64,000 nt of DNA from Tenacibaculum ovolyticum DSM 18103 (GTDB lineage Bacteria; Bacteroidota; Bacteroidia; Flavobacteriales; Flavobacteriaceae). The translations under genes and the position numbers were made by a program. Positions within the stretch are counted from its first letter, which is position 1. Every line of letters begins with the position of its first letter. The notes under the pieces were generated by a model that had not been told where the DNA came from, did no database searches, and was given only the letters and a program-made list of their open reading frames with translations. Below are positions 61,888 to 64,000 of the stretch, piece by piece. The DNA lies in the NCBI RefSeq assembly GCF_000430545.1, contig NZ_KE387163.1, positions 402,439-466,438 of the forward strand, given 5' to 3'.

Positions 61888-62841
61888 TTATTTTTTTAAA
61901 AACTTCGACTCCAAAAATCCCAAACCATAACCATAAAACTGAGTAAAAGTGGTTATAATACTTAAAAAAGCAACTTTACCGTTTTTATTCTGACTTAAAG
62001 AGTCTATAAATATGAATAAGAAATAAAAGCTATAAAAAACTAAGAATTGCCAGTAGCCAAAGAAACTTAAGATAATACTTATATCAAAACCTATAATAAA
62101 CAAACTAGGAAACCAATAAGTGATTTTTGCTGTTTTTGGATACTTTCTACTTAAAATTGGTCTTGCTGTTCCAAATGCAAAAGTTTGTTTAAAAAACTGT
62201 TTTATAGTACTTCTACGCTTATGATATACAAATGCTTTTTCAATTAATTGAGTTTTAAATTCATTTTCCCATAAACGAAACGTTAAATCAATATCTTCAC
62301 CAGCTTTCATCTTAGAAAAACCTGCTGTTTTTTCAAAAGCTTCTTTAGAAATCCCTAAATTAAAACTTCTTGGTTGAAACTTCCCTACTCCTTTCTTCTT
62401 TCCTCTAATTCCACCTGTTGTTAACACTGAAGTCATAGAGTAATTAATCGCTTTTTGTAGTGATGTAAAGCTCTCATGTGCAGCATCAGGACCTCCAAAA
62501 GCATCCGTATAGTTTTCTTGCAAAGATTTTTGTACTTCTAATAAATACTGAGGAGGAACGATTACATCAGAATCTAAAATAATAAAATAGTTACCATTAG
62601 CACGTTCCATTCCAAAATTACGACTTGCTCCTGCACCACTATTATCTTTATAAAAATATTGTATACTTAGTCTATCCTTATAACAACTCACAACACCCTC
62701 TGAATAATATTGTGATCCATCTTCAATAATAATCACCTCAAAACTATCTTCAAACTCTTGTTTTACAAGGCTTTTAAGTAGTTCATAAATTTCTTGCGGT
62801 CTATTATAAACAGGAACAATTATAGAGAATTTTAACTTCAT
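61888..62841 (-). CDS. GT2-family glycosyltransferase with C-terminal membrane segments
   Basis: This 317-residue enzyme has the GT-A core: FSIIVPVYNRPQEI (residues 5-18), IEDGSQ, the metal-binding ILDSDVIVP motif (about 112-120), and GEDIDLTFRLWE (about 180-191). It ends with two hydrophobic helices (about 243-285). It overlaps the next upstream gene (DUF3050) by 1 nt, an unusual partner. The sugar donor is not predictable. Confidence 0.9.
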   Translation of the reverse strand: MKLKFSIIVPVYNRPQEIYELLKSLVKQEFEDSFEVIIIEDGSQYYSEGVVSCYKDRLSIQYFYKDNSGAGASRNFGMERANGNYFIILDSDVIVPPQYLLEVQKSLQENYTDAFGGPDAAHESFTSLQKAINYSMTSVLTTGGIRGKKKGVGKFQPRSFNLGISKEAFEKTAGFSKMKAGEDIDLTFRLWENEFKTQLIEKAFVYHKRRSTIKQFFKQTFAFGTARPILSRKYPKTAKITYWFPSLFIIGFDISIILSFFGYWQFLVFYSFYFLFIFIDSLSQNKNGKVAFLSIITTFTQFYGYGLGFLESKFLKK

Positions 62842-63620
62842 TACACTAAAATACTAAGGTTAATCTTTTTAGTAATACCATTCCAAAGATTAATCCTCTT
62901 TTGTAATGATTCTTTTGCATAATACAATACATCATCCCATTTTTGTTGGTCTTCACCACACAATTCTTCTATCATTTGTAGTGATAATGGTCCATGTTCA
63001 TCACCATCTAATTCTATATGTCTTTTTAAATAATACGTTAATTTATTATAATTAAGATTCGATTTTTCTTCAGTATTCTTAACTATCTCAAAAAACATAT
63101 CTGGTATTACATCTTCTCTACCGAAAGTAAAACTTGAAGCTATAATATGAGGCTCTGAAGTATTAATAACATCGAATGTAAATTTTAAAAATTCCTTTAC
63201 TTCATCAATAACAATACTACTATTTAGTACTTCATTAATATTTTTACCTTCAATTAGTTTAAAGATAAAGGAATTCATTTCAGCAATGTCAGCTCCTACT
63301 TCTTTCATTGCATCAATATACATTTCAAAATGACTTTTAGGCTCTCCTAATTCATTTACATCTGTTTCTTCACAAAGTACAATTTCATTAATAAATCGCG
63401 CTGTTTTTGGATTTACAACAGGAATCCATGGCAAATTCACACAAGTTAATTGTTGCTGTAGTGTTTTTAATAAAGACATAAAATCCCAAACTGCAAAAAC
63501 ATGAGACTCCATAAAAATTTTTATATCGTCAATGCTTTTTAGTGATGTGTATAAAGCATGCTCTTTTAATTGTTTTCTTAGAGGAGCTAATTCCTTTTCA
63601 ATATGTAAAATAGTATTCAT
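62841..63620 (-). CDS. DUF3050 protein, haem-oxygenase-like fold
   Basis: This 259-residue helical protein matches DUF3050: LAPLRKQLKEHALYTSLKSIDDIKIFMESHVFAVWDFMSLLK (given here only in part), LPWIPVVNPKTARFINEIVLCEETD and HIELDGDEHGPLSLQMIEELCG. These His/Glu positions recall metal-binding sites of the haem-oxygenase-like di-iron enzymes. The reaction is unknown. It is coupled to the GT2 gene. Confidence 0.87.
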   Translation of the reverse strand: MNTILHIEKELAPLRKQLKEHALYTSLKSIDDIKIFMESHVFAVWDFMSLLKTLQQQLTCVNLPWIPVVNPKTARFINEIVLCEETDVNELGEPKSHFEMYIDAMKEVGADIAEMNSFIFKLIEGKNINEVLNSSIVIDEVKEFLKFTFDVINTSEPHIIASSFTFGREDVIPDMFFEIVKNTEEKSNLNYNKLTYYLKRHIELDGDEHGPLSLQMIEELCGEDQQKWDDVLYYAKESLQKRINLWNGITKKINLSILV

Positions 63621-63639
63621 TTCTAATAATTATAAATAA

Positions 63640-63667
63640 AAAATGCAAATCTAGTGATTTGCATTTT
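63640..63667 (-). terminator. Terminator of fabI
   Basis: AAAATGCAAATC (63640-63651) and GATTTGCATTTT (63656-63667) form a 12-bp stem with loop TAGT, 23 bp past the fabI stop; a T-tract follows on the minus strand. Confidence 0.85.
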
Positions 63668-63690
63668 ATAATTTTTCTATGATTTAAAAA

Positions 63691-64000
63691 TTACTCTTCA
63701 GTAAATTTATCCATTACAGCTGTACTTACTCCCATGTTAGAAAAACCTCCATCATGAAACAAGTTTTGAAGTGTTACTTTTTTAGTTAAATCAGAAAACA
63801 ATGAAATTGTATAATCTGCACACTCTAATGCTGTTGCGTTACCTAATGGTGACATTTTTTCAGCATATGATATAAACCCATCAAAACCTTTTACACCTTG
63901 TCCGGCAGTAGTTGGCGTTGGTGATTGAGAAATTGTGTTTACACGTACTTTATGATCACGTCCAAAGAAATATCCAAAACTACGGGCTATAGATTCTAAA
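63691..64000 (-). CDS. fabI: Enoyl-[acyl-carrier-protein] reductase, 3' part
   Basis: The last 102 codons are visible; the frame is open to the window edge. The sequence has RVNTISQSPTPTTAGQGVKGF, SPLGNATALECADYTISLFSD and LFHDGGFSNMGVSTAVMDKF, matching the C-terminal part of FabI, which reduces enoyl-ACP with NADH in fatty-acid synthesis. The catalytic Tyr/Lys lie outside the window. Confidence 0.93.
   Translation of the reverse strand, partial: LESIARSFGYFFGRDHKVRVNTISQSPTPTTAGQGVKGFDGFISYAEKMSPLGNATALECADYTISLFSDLTKKVTLQNLFHDGGFSNMGVSTAVMDKFTEE

Overview
The window looks like a chromosome segment of a marine Flavobacteriaceae bacterium (Bacteroidota), most likely close to Tenacibaculum or Polaribacter; the genus is a guess. 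Reasons: very low GC, promoters of the Bacteroidota TAnnTTTG type, two proteins with type IX secretion sorting tails, SusD-free but lipoprotein-rich gene content, a clade II (Sec-exported) NosZ, LytTR/2TM-domain signalling and Flavobacterium-like housekeeping genes. No tRNA, rRNA, CRISPR array, transposase or phage gene was seen.

Layout. (1) 1-12.8 kb is an anaerobic nitrogen-oxide respiration island. A minus-strand nos operon (fasciclin lipoprotein, cytochrome c, nosZ, membrane protein, nosL, nosD running off the left edge) lies back to back with a plus-strand nap operon (napD, napA, a four-haem napB, a tetrahaem lipoprotein, a four-cluster Fe-S protein and an NrfD/PsrC-type membrane protein). 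A short ModE-like regulator gene sits between them. All three promoters carry the same TGAT-N4-ATCA-type palindrome at an identical distance (36.5 bp) from the -7 element, so they probably form one Crp/Fnr-type regulon. (2) manA, then 14.2-26.8 kb is a candidate exopolysaccharide locus: a response-regulator/glycosyltransferase fusion, a very large membrane glycosyltransferase-like protein, a secreted protein of unknown function, a membrane-anchored glycoside hydrolase, a GT4 glycosyltransferase, a Wzx/PelG-like flippase, a STAS protein and a TPR/beta-barrel outer-membrane protein. (3) 26.9-32.2 kb encodes two paralogous type IX secreted proteins. (4) 32.3-38.6 kb is a tight minus-strand operon for a nitric-oxide (H-NOX) multi-component phosphorelay: CheY-like regulator, H-NOX, PAS-PAS-GAF kinase, FIST protein, second soluble kinase, Hpt protein and LytTR regulator. 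(5) 38.8-44.8 kb: a small unknown protein, a YchJ protein and the thr operon (leader peptide, thrA, thrB, thrC). (6) 44.8-64 kb is mixed: unknown small proteins, a serine hydrolase, a formimidoylglutamase-like enzyme, a LytS/LytR pair with four stand-alone 2TM proteins, an ECF sigma factor set, threonine aldolase, prfB, an ArsC-like protein, an M16 protease, a GT2, a DUF3050 protein and the 3' end of fabI.

How it fits together (inference). The cell respires nitrate to nitrite and removes N2O, so it meets NO. The H-NOX operon would sense NO and pass phosphate through the Hpt protein. The receiver domain fused to a glycosyltransferase next door, with the STAS protein, is a plausible output, giving NO control of matrix polysaccharide synthesis. 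This H-NOX/FIST/Hpt operon beside a receiver-glycosyltransferase polysaccharide locus is the best candidate in the window for an undescribed system.
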